A stretch of 64,000 nucleotides of DNA. Origin: Alphaproteobacteria bacterium (GTDB lineage: Bacteria > Pseudomonadota > Alphaproteobacteria > Reyranellales > Reyranellaceae). The translations under genes were made by a program, and so were the position numbers. Each line of letters starts with the position of its first letter. Within the stretch, counting starts at the first letter, position 1. Below are positions 55,908 through 64,000 of this stretch, piece by piece. The DNA lies in NCBI GenBank assembly GCA_016869975.1, contig VGCZ01000017.1:1-64000 (forward strand), in the 5' to 3' direction. A model generated the notes under the pieces. The model was not told where the DNA came from. It was given only the letters and a program-made list of their open reading frames with translations, and searched no databases.

Positions 55908-56447
55908 ATGGTGACGATAGAATTGGCGCGGCCACTGGCCATCGTGGCCGCGCTGGCGATGGCCGCCTGCCAGACGACGGCGAGCTACGAGCCGTCGCCC
56001 AACTACGCCACGGTGGCAGCGCAGACACAGGCCAACACCGGGCCTGGCGCCGGCTGCCTCGACGAGGCCGAGCACAACGCGGTGCGCGCGCGCATCCTGC
56101 AGAACTCGCTGGCGACGGCGACGCTGAGCTGCCTCGATGCCCAGCGCAAGCGGCTGCTCGAGGTGAAGTACAACCAGTTCGTCCAGCGCTACAATTCGGA
56201 ATACGCCGAGAACGCCCGCACGGTGCGCCAGATCGCGGCGCGCCGCGGCCGGAACTTCGACGTGCTCAACACCGACATGGCCAACCAGGCCGCCGCCCAG
56301 ATGAGCGCCGACCGGCAGTTCTGCGATCGCGCCAGCCGGGCGCTCGACTGGGCACTGAGCCAGAAGGTCACGTCGGTCTCGCAGGTGCCGCCGCCGGTCG
56401 ACTACACCGGCATGGTCGGCCTGCGGGTGTGCAAGGCGAAGGCGTAG
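55908..56447 (+). CDS. Putative lipoprotein of unknown function
   Basis: The 179-residue protein begins with a lipoprotein signal: a hydrophobic stretch and LAMAAC with the modified Cys at 21. The mature part has a Thr/Ala-rich spacer and a helical region with LDEAEHNAVRARILQNSL and several Cys (GCLDE, LSCLDA, FCDRAS, RVCKA) that could form disulfides in the periplasm. AAGGGGA precedes the ATG. It follows trxA by 26 bases. I do not recognise the family. Confidence 0.7.
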   Translation: MVTIELARPLAIVAALAMAACQTTASYEPSPNYATVAAQTQANTGPGAGCLDEAEHNAVRARILQNSLATATLSCLDAQRKRLLEVKYNQFVQRYNSEYAENARTVRQIAARRGRNFDVLNTDMANQAAAQMSADRQFCDRASRALDWALSQKVTSVSQVPPPVDYTGMVGLRVCKAKA

Positions 56448-56535
56448 AAGTCTCTTCGATTATCCGAAACGAAACCGGCGACCGGTGGGAGCGACCGGTC
56501 GCCGGCGGGGTTGACGGGCGACGCCGTGGGGCGCG

Positions 56536-56739
56536 TCAGGCCCGCCAGAAAGGCTTGCTCGCCTCGATGGCGAGGATGCCCGGGTCGAGACCGAGGTCGC
56601 GCGCGTCGCGGGCGGTGATCTTGGTGAGCTCCGTCCGCTCGCGCGCCCGCTTGCGCCACAGCGCCAGGGTGCCGGACACGCGCTCGACAATGCTCTCGGC
56701 GGGATGGTCGCGCAGATCGGCGACGGTGAAGATGGTCAT
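56536..56739 (-). CDS. DUF1127 (YjiS-like) small protein
   Basis: The 67-residue protein fits DUF1127, short Arg-rich proteins common in alphaproteobacteria. TLALWRKRARERTELTKI is followed by RDARDLGLDPGILAIEASKPFW. Such proteins are linked to phosphate and envelope stress and may bind RNA. CAGGAGAC precedes the ATG at 56739. It lies downstream of a related-looking disrupted gene. Confidence 0.85.
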   Translation of the reverse strand: MTIFTVADLRDHPAESIVERVSGTLALWRKRARERTELTKITARDARDLGLDPGILAIEASKPFWRA

Positions 56740-56782
56740 GGAAGTCTCCTGCGAATTCGAGTGGTGGGAGCGGCGCCAAGGG

Positions 56783-57037
56783 TCAGAACTGGGCACGGCT
56801 CTCGACGTGGAGGCGGGGCACCGGTGACCTGGTTTCACTGAGGTGCGTCACGCGCCGCCACAGCCAGGCGACGCCCGCGCCGATGAACTCGCCGATCGCG
56901 GCCGCCCTCGCCTCGTGCGCCCTGGCCTCGATGGCGTGGCGGTCGATCGTGCCTGACGTAACCAGGTCACGGTCGAGATATCGGATGAGATCGGTTTATG
57001 CTGTGTCATGTGGGTTGATGCTGCGAACGGTGGTCAT
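56783..57037 (-). pseudogene. Small DUF1127-type gene interrupted by a stop codon
   Basis: An ATG at 57037 with a strong AAGGAGG site starts MTTVRSINPHDTA, then meets TAA at 56996-56998. The same frame continues openly as TDLIRYLDRDLVTSGTIDRH, then AIEARAHEARAAAIGEFIGA and GVAWLWRRV, to a TGA at 56783. The later part looks like a normal small Arg-rich protein of this class. Without the TAA it would be 84 residues. Either one base change has inactivated the gene, or the first 13 codons are a separate leader. There is no good restart codon before the downstream part. Confidence 0.6.
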
Positions 57038-57058
57038 GGCGACCTCCTTGTTTGGCTC

Positions 57059-57072
57059 TTTGATGCGTCAAA
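57059..57072. promoter_or_regulatory. Palindromic site, candidate LysR operator
   Basis: TTTGATGCGTCAAA has 5-base inverted arms around a 4-base centre and lies between the divergent small gene and the LysR gene, where LysR-type regulators usually bind. Confidence 0.45.
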
Positions 57073-57110
57073 CCTGCGCTCCTACAGGCCTCTTTACAAA
57101 CGACGACTCG

Positions 57111-57128
57111 TCCCTCATAGATGAGGGA
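57111..57128. promoter_or_regulatory. Perfect palindrome before the LysR gene
   Basis: TCCCTCAT-AG-ATGAGGGA is a perfect 8-base inverted repeat with a 2-base centre, just upstream of the LysR gene. It overlaps an alternative start at 57121 and fits an autoregulatory site, which favours the start at 57154. Confidence 0.5.
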
Positions 57129-57153
57129 ATCTTATGAAACGCGGGACCGTCCG

Positions 57154-58056
57154 ATGCGTCGAGCGCTACCATCACTGAACGGGCTGCGCGCCTTCGAGGC
57201 CGCCGCGCGCCATCTCTCCTTCACCGAGGCGGCCGGCGAGCTCAACGTCACGCAGGCGGCGATCAGCCATCAGATCCGCGGGCTGGAGGATCGCCTCGGG
57301 CTGAAGCTCTTCATCCGCCGCAACCGCGCGCTGCTCCTGAGCGAAGCGGGCCAGGCTTACCTGCCGGGCATCCGCCAGGCCTTCGACCTCTTGCATGAGG
57401 CGACCGAGCGCCTGCTGCAGAAGGACGCCTCGGGCCCGCTCACCGTCACGACCACCGCGTCGTTCGCCACCAAGTGGCTGGTGCCGCGCCTGGGCGGCTT
57501 CCAGCAGAAGCATCCCGATATCGACGTGCGCATCTCGACCGGCACGGCGCTGGTCGACTTCGGCCGCGACGACATCGATGTTGGCATCCGCTACGGCCGC
57601 GGCCATTGGGGTGGGCTGCAGGCGGAGTTCCTGGTCGCCGAAGATGTCTTTCCGGTCTGCGCGCCGTCGCTGCTCAAGGGCTCCAAGGCGTTGCGCAAGC
57701 CGTCCGACCTGAAGAACCACACGCTACTGCACGTCTCGACCTTTCGCGACGATTGGCAGGTCTGGCTGACGGCGGCCAACGTCAAGGGCGTCGATCCCTC
57801 GCGCGGTCTGTTGTTCGATCTGGCGCTGGCCTCGATCCAGGCGGCGATCGACGGCGTCGGCGTGGCGCTGGGCCACCGCCCGCTGGTCGCCGCCGACCTG
57901 AAGGCCGGCCGACTGGTGGCGCCCTTCGACGTGGCGCTGCCCAGCGACAGCGCCTACTACGTCGTGGCGCCGGCCGAGCGCATGCGCCGGCCCAAGATCA
58001 AGGCCTTCGTCTCGTGGCTGCTGGAGAGCGTGGCGCGCGAGCGCGCGGCGAGCTGA
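57154..58056 (+). CDS. LysR family regulator, GcvA-like
   Basis: The 300-residue protein has an N-terminal winged helix-turn-helix with PSLNGLRAFEAAARHLSFTE, then AAGELNVTQAAISHQIRGLE (about 6-45), typical of GcvA-type LysR proteins. An effector-binding domain follows, with ATKWLVPRLGGFQQKHPDIDV and a GVALGHRPLVAADL segment. The ATG at 57154 was chosen over 57121 because of the GGGACC site and the overlapping palindrome. It is divergent from the disrupted DUF1127-type gene, a neighbour pairing often seen in this group. The effector is unknown. Confidence 0.88.
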   Translation: MRRALPSLNGLRAFEAAARHLSFTEAAGELNVTQAAISHQIRGLEDRLGLKLFIRRNRALLLSEAGQAYLPGIRQAFDLLHEATERLLQKDASGPLTVTTTASFATKWLVPRLGGFQQKHPDIDVRISTGTALVDFGRDDIDVGIRYGRGHWGGLQAEFLVAEDVFPVCAPSLLKGSKALRKPSDLKNHTLLHVSTFRDDWQVWLTAANVKGVDPSRGLLFDLALASIQAAIDGVGVALGHRPLVAADLKAGRLVAPFDVALPSDSAYYVVAPAERMRRPKIKAFVSWLLESVARERAAS

Positions 58057-58157
58057 AACGACGACGGGCCGGATCCGCGGTCTGATGTCCGGATGTTCCG
58101 CAGTACTCGGCATGACGGATGTTCAGCCCGCGAGGACTCTGCTCTAAGATCGTCGCC

Positions 58158-58403
58158 ATGGCCGATGTCATGGATGCCGACCAGACCTATGACGGCAAAG
58201 GATTGCTTTGTCCGTTGCCGGTGCTGCGCGCCAACCGCGCGCTGCGCGCGCTGGCGCCCGGCCAGACCTTGAAGGTGCTGGCGACAGATCCGGCGGCGGC
58301 GCAGGACTTCCCGGCCTATTGCCGCCAGACCGGCCACGAGCTTCTCGCCACGGCCAACGACGGCGCCACGCTGGTGTTCGTGATCCGCAAGCGCGCCGCG
58401 TAG
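58158..58403 (+). CDS. TusA-family sulfur carrier protein
   Basis: The 81-residue protein has the TusA fold with the active Cys at 18 in GLLCPLPVLRANRALR and the C-terminal hydrophobic strand ATLVFVIRKR. TusA-like proteins relay persulfide sulfur to tRNA or cofactor pathways. The ATG at 58158 is preferred over an upstream one at 58119. It sits 35 bases before pgk. Confidence 0.87.
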   Translation: MADVMDADQTYDGKGLLCPLPVLRANRALRALAPGQTLKVLATDPAAAQDFPAYCRQTGHELLATANDGATLVFVIRKRAA

Positions 58404-58438
58404 GCCATCCCTCTTCCGTATAGCCAGCAGGAAATGTG

Positions 58439-59638
58439 ATGCCCGATTTCAGGACTCTCGACGGCGCCAAGCTCAGCGGCCAGCGCGTGCTGATCCGGGT
58501 CGACCTCAACGTGCCGATGGAAAACGGCCGCGTCACCGACATGACCCGCATCCAGCGTGTGGCGCCGACCATCGCCGAGCTGGCGGGGAAGGGCGCGAAA
58601 GTCGTGGTGCTGAGCCATTTCGGCCGGCCTGGCGGCAAGCCGGTCCCCGAGATGTCGTTGCGCCCGTTGGTCGAGCCGCTGGCCAAGACCTTGAAGCGGC
58701 CGGTGGGCTTCGCCGAGGACTGCGTCGGCGACAAGGCCAAGCGGGCGGTCGAGGCGATGAAGGCCGGCGACATCGTGCTGCTGGAGAACGTGCGCTTCCA
58801 CAAGGAGGAGGAAAAGAACGAGCCGGGCTTCGTCGACCAGCTCGCCACGCTGGGCGACATCTACGTCAACGACGCCTTCTCCGCCGCCCATCGCGCGCAT
58901 GCCTCGACCGAGGGCCTGGCGCGTCGTCTGCCAGCGCTGGCCGGTCGCCTGATGCAGGCAGAGCTCGAGGCGCTCGAGGCGGCGCTGGGCAAGCCGAAGC
59001 GGCCGGTGATGGCGCTGGTCGGCGGCGCCAAGGTGTCGAGCAAGCTCGAGCTGCTGGGCAATCTGGTGAGCCGCGTCGATCGCCTGGTGATCGGCGGCGG
59101 CATGGCCAACACCTTCCTGTTCGCGCGCGGCATCGCCGTCGGCACGTCGCTGTGCGAGAAGGAACTCGCCGACACGGCGCGCGACATCCTCGCCAAGGCC
59201 GAGAAGGCCAAGTGCCGGATCCTGCTGCCGGTCGACGCGGTGGTCGCCAGCGCGTTCAAGGCCGGCGCCGCCAATCGTGTCGTCGACATCGCGGCGGTGC
59301 CCGACGACATGATGATCCTCGATGTCGGTCCGAAATCGGTCGCGGCGCTGAAGGCCGAGCTGGCGCAATGCGCCACGCTGGTGTGGAACGGCCCGCTCGG
59401 CGCCTTCGAGGTCGCGCCGTTCGACGCCGGCACCGTGGCCGTGGCGCGCGCCGCGGCGGAGCTGACCGAGGAGGGCGGGCTGCTGTCGGTCGCTGGCGGC
59501 GGCGACACCGTCGCGGCGATGATCCACGCTGGCGTCGAGGAGAAGTTCACCTATATCTCGACGGCGGGCGGCGCCTTCCTCGAGTGGATGGAAGGCAAGG
59601 AGTTGCCGGGTGTCGCCGCGCTGATACGCGCGGCCTGA
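58439..59638 (+). CDS. pgk: Phosphoglycerate kinase
   Basis: The 399-residue enzyme interconverts 1,3-bisphosphoglycerate and 3-phosphoglycerate with ADP/ATP. It has [15 protein letters not shown] (16-30), [10 protein letters not shown] (about 58-67), the [12 protein letters not shown] block (about 195-206) and the C-terminal nucleotide motif GGGDTVAAM. Length is normal. The ATG at 58439 follows CAGGAAA; a GTG lies just before it. No gap or tpi gene is adjacent. Confidence 0.96.
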   Translation: MPDFRTLDGAKLSGQRVLIRVDLNVPMENGRVTDMTRIQRVAPTIAELAGKGAKVVVLSHFGRPGGKPVPEMSLRPLVEPLAKTLKRPVGFAEDCVGDKAKRAVEAMKAGDIVLLENVRFHKEEEKNEPGFVDQLATLGDIYVNDAFSAAHRAHASTEGLARRLPALAGRLMQAELEALEAALGKPKRPVMALVGGAKVSSKLELLGNLVSRVDRLVIGGGMANTFLFARGIAVGTSLCEKELADTARDILAKAEKAKCRILLPVDAVVASAFKAGAANRVVDIAAVPDDMMILDVGPKSVAALKAELAQCATLVWNGPLGAFEVAPFDAGTVAVARAAAELTEEGGLLSVAGGGDTVAAMIHAGVEEKFTYISTAGGAFLEWMEGKELPGVAALIRAA

Positions 59639-59660
59639 ACCGCCGCGGCGGGAGGCAACG

Positions 59661-60956
59661 ATGTTGAACCTTCGTCTTGCTCCTTCTCCCCGCCTTCGCG
59701 GGGAGAAGCGGATAAGCCTCTTTCTCGCACTTGCCGCCGCGCTTTTCTGCACCACAGCCTCCGCGCAGGAAGAGCGCAACCTGCCGCCAGGCACGCGTAT
59801 CCGCATCGACGCCGCGACCATGCCGGCGCCCTTCGCCAGTCCCAGCGTCGCCAACCCCGCCGATCGTGTGCGTCGGCCGGCCAACGCGACCTTGCGCGCG
59901 CCGCCGGGCTTCACCGCCCAGCTGTGGGCCGACAATGTCGGCAACGCGCGCACGATCGTCTTCGCCGCCAATGGCGACGCCCTGATCGCCGATTCGAGCG
60001 CCGGCCATATCGGCATCCTGCGCGACGCCGATCGCGATGGACGCGCCGAAACGCGCGCGGTTTTCTTCGAGGGCTTCGACCGCCCCTTCGGCCTGGCGAT
60101 CCGGCCCGAGGGCCTCTATGTCGCCGACATCGCCGGCGTCTGGCGCCTCGATTACAAGCCGGGTGACTTGAAGGCGCGGGCTGCGCCGGTGCGCGTCACG
60201 GCCCAAGGCGCGCTGGGTCCCGGCTCCGGCCACTGGACACGCAGCCTCGTCTTCCACCCCGACGGCGAGCGCTTCTATGTCGGTGTCGGCTCGCGCGGCA
60301 ATATCGGCGAGGAGCCCTTGCCGCGCGCCACCATCCAGGAATTTCGCCGCGATGGCTCGGGCCAGGCGACTTTCGCGTCGGGCCTGCGCAACGCCATCGG
60401 CATCGCCTTCTATCCCGGCACGCAACGCCTCTACGCCGCCGTCAACGAGCGCGACGGCCTGGGCGACGAGCTGGTGCCGGATTATCTCACCCTGGTCGAG
60501 CGCGACTCCTTCCATGGCTGGCCCTACGCCTATGTCGGCGGCCGGCCGCAGCCCGGGTTGGCCGACAAGCGCCGTGACCTGGTGGCCAAGAGCGTGATGC
60601 CGCAGTTGCTGATCCGCTCCCACTCCGCGCCCATCCACTTCGCCTTCTACGACGGCACGCTGCTGCCCGAGCGCTATCGGGGTGGCGCCTTCATCGCCCT
60701 GCAGGGCTCGTGGAACGCCGACAAGCCGCGTGGCTACTTCCTTGCCTTCGCGCCCTTCGTGAAGGATCCGCGCACCGGCGTCGAACAACCATCGGGCGAC
60801 TACGAGGTCTTCGCCAGCGGTTTCTGGGTCTCGGGCAACGAGCGCGCGACCATCTGGGGCAAGCCGGCCGGCGTCGCCATCGCGCCCGACGGCGCGGTGT
60901 TCCTGAGCGACGATGTCGGCGGCACGATCTGGCGCTTCGCGCCGCAGGGACGGTGA
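59661..60956 (+). CDS. PQQ-type sugar dehydrogenase-like propeller protein, exported
   Basis: The 431-residue protein has a signal peptide (hydrophobic LFLALAAALFCTTASA, cleavage near residue 35) and a beta-propeller of the sorbosone/glucose dehydrogenase type. Visible blades read RTIVFAANGDALIADSSAG, RSLVFHPDGERFYVGVGSRG and AGVAIAPDGAVFLSDD. It would oxidise a sugar or aldose in the periplasm, probably with PQQ. The first 15 residues (MLNLRLAPSPRLRGEK) are mostly encoded by a dispersed palindrome at 59682-59708. GGGAGG precedes the ATG. Confidence 0.83.
   Translation: MLNLRLAPSPRLRGEKRISLFLALAAALFCTTASAQEERNLPPGTRIRIDAATMPAPFASPSVANPADRVRRPANATLRAPPGFTAQLWADNVGNARTIVFAANGDALIADSSAGHIGILRDADRDGRAETRAVFFEGFDRPFGLAIRPEGLYVADIAGVWRLDYKPGDLKARAAPVRVTAQGALGPGSGHWTRSLVFHPDGERFYVGVGSRGNIGEEPLPRATIQEFRRDGSGQATFASGLRNAIGIAFYPGTQRLYAAVNERDGLGDELVPDYLTLVERDSFHGWPYAYVGGRPQPGLADKRRDLVAKSVMPQLLIRSHSAPIHFAFYDGTLLPERYRGGAFIALQGSWNADKPRGYFLAFAPFVKDPRTGVEQPSGDYEVFASGFWVSGNERATIWGKPAGVAIAPDGAVFLSDDVGGTIWRFAPQGR
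59682..59708. repeat. Type A palindrome forming part of a signal peptide
   Basis: CCTTCTCCCCGCCTTCGCGG with its inverted partner GGGAGAAG lies at codons 8-16 of the dehydrogenase gene and is read as PSPRLRGEK. The positive residues it supplies now serve as the n-region of the signal peptide. Confidence 0.8.
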
Positions 60957-61003
60957 AGCCGGTGCGACTGGACAAGCGTGCCGGTCGGGTCCGATGATCC
61001 GAC

Positions 61004-61573
61004 ATGTCCGAGACGCCCCAGAGCAAACCACCGCGCCCCGCCTGGGCGCCCCCCGAGAATTTCCGCCGGCGCGTGCCCGATGGCGACACGCACGAGCGGC
61101 TGGTCTGCGACGATTGCGGCTTCATCAACTATGAGAACCCCAAGATCGTCGTCGGCGCGGTCTGCCTGTGGGAGGACCGCATTCTGCTGGCGCGCCGCGC
61201 GATCAATCCCCGCAAGGGCTACTGGACCCTGCCGGCGGGCTTCATGGAGCTGAGGGAGACGACCGAGGAGGGCGCCGCGCGCGAAGCGTGGGAGGAGGCC
61301 TGCGCCAGGATCGAGATCGACGCGCTGCTCGGCGTCTACAGCGTGCCGCGCATCGGCCAGGTGCAGATGATGTACCGCGCCAAGCTGGTCTCGCCCGACG
61401 TCGCGCCCGGCCCCGAGAGCCTGGAGGTCGCGCTCTTCGCCTGGGACGAGATCCCGTGGAAGGAGCTGGCCTTCCCCAGCGTCACCTGGGCGCTCAACCA
61501 CTGGCGCGAAACCCGCCACCTCCCGTCCTTCACACCGTTCGTGTCGCCGGCGGATTATCCCGGGTTGCGGTAG
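61004..61573 (+). CDS. NUDIX hydrolase with Cys-rich N-terminus
   Basis: The 189-residue protein has the NUDIX box [20 protein letters not shown] (about 83-102), including the catalytic REAWEE. A short [13 protein letters not shown] (about 35-47) precedes it, half of a zinc ribbon as in NADH pyrophosphatase relatives. It would hydrolyse a nucleoside-diphosphate derivative. The stretch before the box, [18 protein letters not shown], is typical. It follows the dehydrogenase by about 50 bases. Confidence 0.87.
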   Translation: MSETPQSKPPRPAWAPPENFRRRVPDGDTHERLVCDDCGFINYENPKIVVGAVCLWEDRILLARRAINPRKGYWTLPAGFMELRETTEEGAAREAWEEACARIEIDALLGVYSVPRIGQVQMMYRAKLVSPDVAPGPESLEVALFAWDEIPWKELAFPSVTWALNHWRETRHLPSFTPFVSPADYPGLR

Positions 61574-61582
61574 GTCACCGCC

Positions 61583-61606
61583 GTCGTCCTGAGCGCAGCG
61601 AAGGAC
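61583..61606. repeat. Dispersed palindromic repeat, diverged type B
   Basis: GTCGTCCTGAGCGCAGCGAAGGAC resembles the elements at 7665 and 44977 and lies in the short gap between the convergent NUDIX and yciB genes. Confidence 0.6.
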
Positions 61607-61643
61607 CTCGCGGTATTGCGGTCACGTACTGTAACCGAGGCGT

Positions 61644-62285
61644 TCACTCCTTGCGCTCGGGCGCGAAGGGGTTGTCGTCGCCGTCCCAGTGGCGCTTCAG
61701 AAGCGGCGTCTGCGCCAGTGCAAAGATGATGGTCAGCGGCATGCTGAGCGCCATCTTCGAGGCGATCCAGGTGTCGGTGCTGAAGAAGCGCCACATCACC
61801 TCGTTGACGCAGGCCAGCACCAGGAAGAACACCGCCCAGCGCTTGGTGAGGATCGTCCAGCCCTCGTTGGTCAGGCGGAAGGCGGCGGCGAACATGATCT
61901 TCAGCAGCGGCCGGCCGAACAGCAGTCCGGCGCCCAGGATGGTCGCGAACAGCGTGTTGACGATGGTCGGCTTCATCTTGATGAAGATCTCGTCCTGCAG
62001 CCACAGCGTGAGGCCGCCGAACACCAGGATGAAGAAGCCGCCGACCAGCGGCATGATCGGCCAGCGCCGCTCCAGCACGCGGTAGATCGGCAGCACGATC
62101 ATCGTCGTGATCATGAACACGGCGGTGCCGACGAACAGACGCTGCTTCTCATCGGCGCAGGAGTCGAAGATCCGCTGGCAATTGCCGTTGGTCAGGAAGA
62201 AGGCGAGCAGCGGCCCCAGTTCGAGCAGCGGCGGCACCAGCTTGCGCCAGGCCGGCACCTCGGCCTTCTCGGTGCTTTCGCTCAT
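61644..62285 (-). CDS. yciB: Inner membrane protein YciB (septation protein A family)
   Basis: The 213-residue protein has about five membrane helices and the YciB pattern LLELGPLLAFFLTNG near the start, LVGGFFILVFGGLTLWLQDEIFI, and a mid-protein segment FGRPLLKIMFAAAF. Members of this family affect cell division and envelope synthesis. Its start overlaps the ftsY stop, so it is the last gene of the mtaB-ftsY-yciB operon. Confidence 0.9.
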   Translation of the reverse strand: MSESTEKAEVPAWRKLVPPLLELGPLLAFFLTNGNCQRIFDSCADEKQRLFVGTAVFMITTMIVLPIYRVLERRWPIMPLVGGFFILVFGGLTLWLQDEIFIKMKPTIVNTLFATILGAGLLFGRPLLKIMFAAAFRLTNEGWTILTKRWAVFFLVLACVNEVMWRFFSTDTWIASKMALSMPLTIIFALAQTPLLKRHWDGDDNPFAPERKE

Positions 62286-63217
62286 GCAGCCTCCAGGCCC
62301 ATCAGGCCGCGCGCGAACTGCCGGGCGTCGAACGGCCGCAGATCGTCGATACCTTCACCAACGCCGATCGCCACGACGGGCACCTTGAACTTCTCGGCCA
62401 GCGCCACCAGCACACCGCCCTTGGCCGTGCCGTCGAGCTTGGTCAGCACCAGCCCGTCGACCCGCACCATCTCGCGGAACACCTCGACCTGGCTATGGGC
62501 GTTCTGACCCACCGTGGCGTCGAGCACCAGCAGGCAGGAATGCGGCGCGCTCTCGTCGAGCTTGCGGATCACGCGCACGATCTTGGCCAGCTCCTGCATC
62601 AGGCCGCTCTTGTTCTGCAGCCGGCCGGCGGTGTCGATCAAGAGCACGTCGGCCTTCGCATCCTGGGCCACCTTCAGCGCCTCGAAAGCCAGCCCGGCGG
62701 CGTCGGCGCCGGTCTCGCGCGCGATCACCGGCGCCTTCGAGCGCTCGCCCCAGATTTTGAGCTGCTCGACGGCGGCGGCGCGGAAGGTGTCGCCGGCGGC
62801 GATCATCACCTTGCGGCCCTCGTCGCTGAACTGGCGCGCCATCTTGCCGATGGTCGTGGTCTTGCCGCTGCCGTTGACGCCGACCACCAGCACGACATGC
62901 GGCTTCTTCGCCACGTCGATGGCGAGCGACTGGGCCACCGGCGCGAGGATGCCGGCGATGTCGTCGGCGAAGGCGCCGCGCACCTCCTCGTCGGTGACTT
63001 CCTTGTCGAAGCGTGTGCGCTTGAGGTTGGCGACCAGCTGGCCGGCGACGGCGACGCCGAGATCGGCCTGGATCAGCACGTCCTCGAGCTCGTCGAGCGT
63101 ATTCTGGTCGAGCTTCTTCTTGGTGAAGATCCCGGTGATGCTCTGGGTGATGCGCTGCGTCGACTTGGTCAGGCCTTCCTTCAGTCGGCCGAACCAGGAC
63201 TTCTTGGGCTCGCTCAT
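62282..63217 (-). CDS. ftsY: Signal recognition particle receptor FtsY
   Basis: The 311-residue GTPase receives signal-recognition-particle-bound ribosomes at the membrane. It has the short N domain (LDELEDVLIQADLGV), the G1 loop VVGVNGSGKTTTIGKMA (about 110-126), DTFRAAAVEQL, DTAGR, TKLDGTAKGG and the closing GVGEGIDDLRPF. The acidic N-terminal A domain of enterobacteria is absent, as is usual in alphaproteobacteria. Its ATG overlaps the mtaB stop. Confidence 0.96.
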   Translation of the reverse strand: MSEPKKSWFGRLKEGLTKSTQRITQSITGIFTKKKLDQNTLDELEDVLIQADLGVAVAGQLVANLKRTRFDKEVTDEEVRGAFADDIAGILAPVAQSLAIDVAKKPHVVLVVGVNGSGKTTTIGKMARQFSDEGRKVMIAAGDTFRAAAVEQLKIWGERSKAPVIARETGADAAGLAFEALKVAQDAKADVLLIDTAGRLQNKSGLMQELAKIVRVIRKLDESAPHSCLLVLDATVGQNAHSQVEVFREMVRVDGLVLTKLDGTAKGGVLVALAEKFKVPVVAIGVGEGIDDLRPFDARQFARGLMGLEAA

Positions 63218-64000
63218 GCCGCGACGCGCTCCACCGAATCGGCGATCAGATGACCTTCGACGACATCAGCCACGTGTAGCGGCGCGATGGCGCGCGCGGG
63301 CAACCGGCGCGAAGGACGGACGGGCGCGAAATGCGCCGTGCGGCCAGTGCCGTCAAGCTCGATCAGCGTCTCGACCATGTGGCCGATCTGCGCGCGCAGG
63401 AAAGCCTCGGCGCGCCGCGCGCCCGCCGCGCGTAGCCGCGCTGCGCGTTCGCGCCTGACGTCGCCCGGCACTTGCGGCATGCGCGAGGCCGGCGTGCCGG
63501 GGCGCGCGGAGAAGGGAAACACGTGCAGCCAGGTCAGCCCGGCCTCGTCGATCAGCCGCAGCGTGCTCTCGAACATCGCTTCGGTCTCGGTCGGAAAGCC
63601 GGCGATGAGATCGGCGCCGAACACGACATCCGGCCGGCGTGCGCGCGCGCGCTCGACCAGGCGCAACACGTCGTCGCGCAGATGGCGGCGCTTCATGCGC
63701 TTGAGCGTGAGATCGTCACCGGCCTGCACGCTCAGATGCAGATGCGGCATCAGCCGAGGCTCGTCGCCCAGCAGCGCCAGCAGCTCCTCATCGATCTCCA
63801 CCGGATCGAGCGACGACAGCCGTAGCCGCGGCAGCGCGGGCACGAGCTTCATCAGCCGCCACGCCAGCGCGCCGAGGCTGGGCGCGCCGGGAAGCTCCCG
63901 CCCCCAGGCGGTGAGATCGACGCCGGTCAGCACGACCTCGTTGTAGCCGGCGTCGACCAGCGCGCGGGTCTGCGCGACGACGTCGCCGGCCGGCACCGAA
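63214..64000 (-). CDS. mtaB: tRNA N6-threonylcarbamoyladenosine methylthiotransferase MtaB, partial
   Basis: The visible 262 C-terminal residues belong to MtaB, a radical-SAM enzyme that converts t6A to ms2t6A at tRNA position 37. Segments seen are EVVLTGVDLTAWGREL, LRLSSLDPVEIDEELLALL, HLHLSVQAGDDLTLKRMKRRH and FGADLIAGFPTETE, plus a C-terminal TRAM-like stretch. The N-terminal part with the CxxxCxxC cluster lies beyond the window end. It heads an operon with ftsY and yciB, and shares the t6A theme with tsaE at 46.7 kb. Confidence 0.9.
   Translation of the reverse strand, partial: SVPAGDVVAQTRALVDAGYNEVVLTGVDLTAWGRELPGAPSLGALAWRLMKLVPALPRLRLSSLDPVEIDEELLALLGDEPRLMPHLHLSVQAGDDLTLKRMKRRHLRDDVLRLVERARARRPDVVFGADLIAGFPTETEAMFESTLRLIDEAGLTWLHVFPFSARPGTPASRMPQVPGDVRRERAARLRAAGARRAEAFLRAQIGHMVETLIELDGTGRTAHFAPVRPSRRLPARAIAPLHVADVVEGHLIADSVERVAA

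Noticed and set aside
57121-57153. An earlier start for the LysR gene at 57121
   Set aside because: The ATG is part of a perfect palindrome and has no ribosome site; 57154 gives the usual family N-terminus.

Overview
The window is GC-rich, gene-dense bacterial DNA that reads as the chromosome of an alphaproteobacterium. The strongest indications are a ChvI/ChvG two-component pair, followed after an insertion by hprK-rapZ-EIIA(Man)-HPr-ahcY; the neighbouring tsaE-amgK-murU-addB-addA-trxA block; mtaB-ftsY-yciB; and small DUF1127 and DUF1491 proteins. Abundant class III CoA-transferases and a Bug-type binding protein would fit a Rhodospirillales or Reyranella-like soil organism, but that finer placement is inference.

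Layout. 0.1-1.6 kb: two tandem papain-like (C70/C39-like) cysteine peptidase paralogues. 1.7-2.1 kb: a promoter and tRNA-Gly(CCC), then an inverted repeat and a possible antitoxin-like remnant. 2.2-4.4 kb: CoA-transferase coupled to an epoxide-hydrolase-like enzyme. 4.4-10.7 kb: DUF1491 and an unknown protein, an Uup-type ABC-F ATPase, a GntP permease, a DUF1971 protein and a secreted GH5 hydrolase. 10.7-12.3 kb: an AT-richer island with an unknown protein, a ribbon-helix-helix regulator and a small two-helix membrane protein.

12.4-20.8 kb is the most striking region. A six-gene minus-strand operon encodes an atypical Ser/Thr kinase with a zinc ribbon, a PP2C phosphatase, a PrsW-like membrane protease, a TerY-like VWA protein and two membrane-anchored paralogues, one ending in a rhodanese domain. 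A divergent nucleotide cyclase-FHA fusion faces it. The kinase, phosphatase and VWA protein match the known TerY-P triad. The PrsW, rhodanese and cyclase parts, and a module shared by the C-termini of the kinase and PrsW, look like an extended and possibly undescribed form.

20.9-28.5 kb: a catabolic neighbourhood. The plus strand has a GNAT, an Asp/Glu/hydantoin racemase and an SDR without its catalytic Tyr. The minus strand has a Bug binding protein, an orphan molybdenum hydroxylase large subunit, a RidA protein and an HpaB-type monooxygenase. 28.6-36.3 kb: VOC, SUMF1-like, membrane cyclase, SMP-30, YdhR-like, PckA and HugZ-like genes.

36.4-46.5 kb: chvI-chvG, then four unrelated genes (TPR, CoA-transferase, DUF3859, AEC transporter), then hprK-rapZ-manX-ptsH-ahcY. 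This is envelope-stress signalling plus a regulatory PTS and the methyl cycle. 46.6-56.4 kb: tRNA t6A modification, cell-wall recycling, AddAB recombination and thioredoxin. 56.5-58.1 kb: an intact DUF1127 gene, a similar small gene with a premature stop, and a GcvA-type LysR regulator with palindromic sites. 58.2-64 kb: tusA-like, pgk, a PQQ-type sugar dehydrogenase, NUDIX, and the yciB-ftsY-mtaB operon cut by the window end.

Short palindromic repeats are scattered through the window. They lie mostly between genes, but two sit in frame inside addB and one forms the start of a signal peptide. No CRISPR array, rRNA, prophage or complete insertion sequence was seen.
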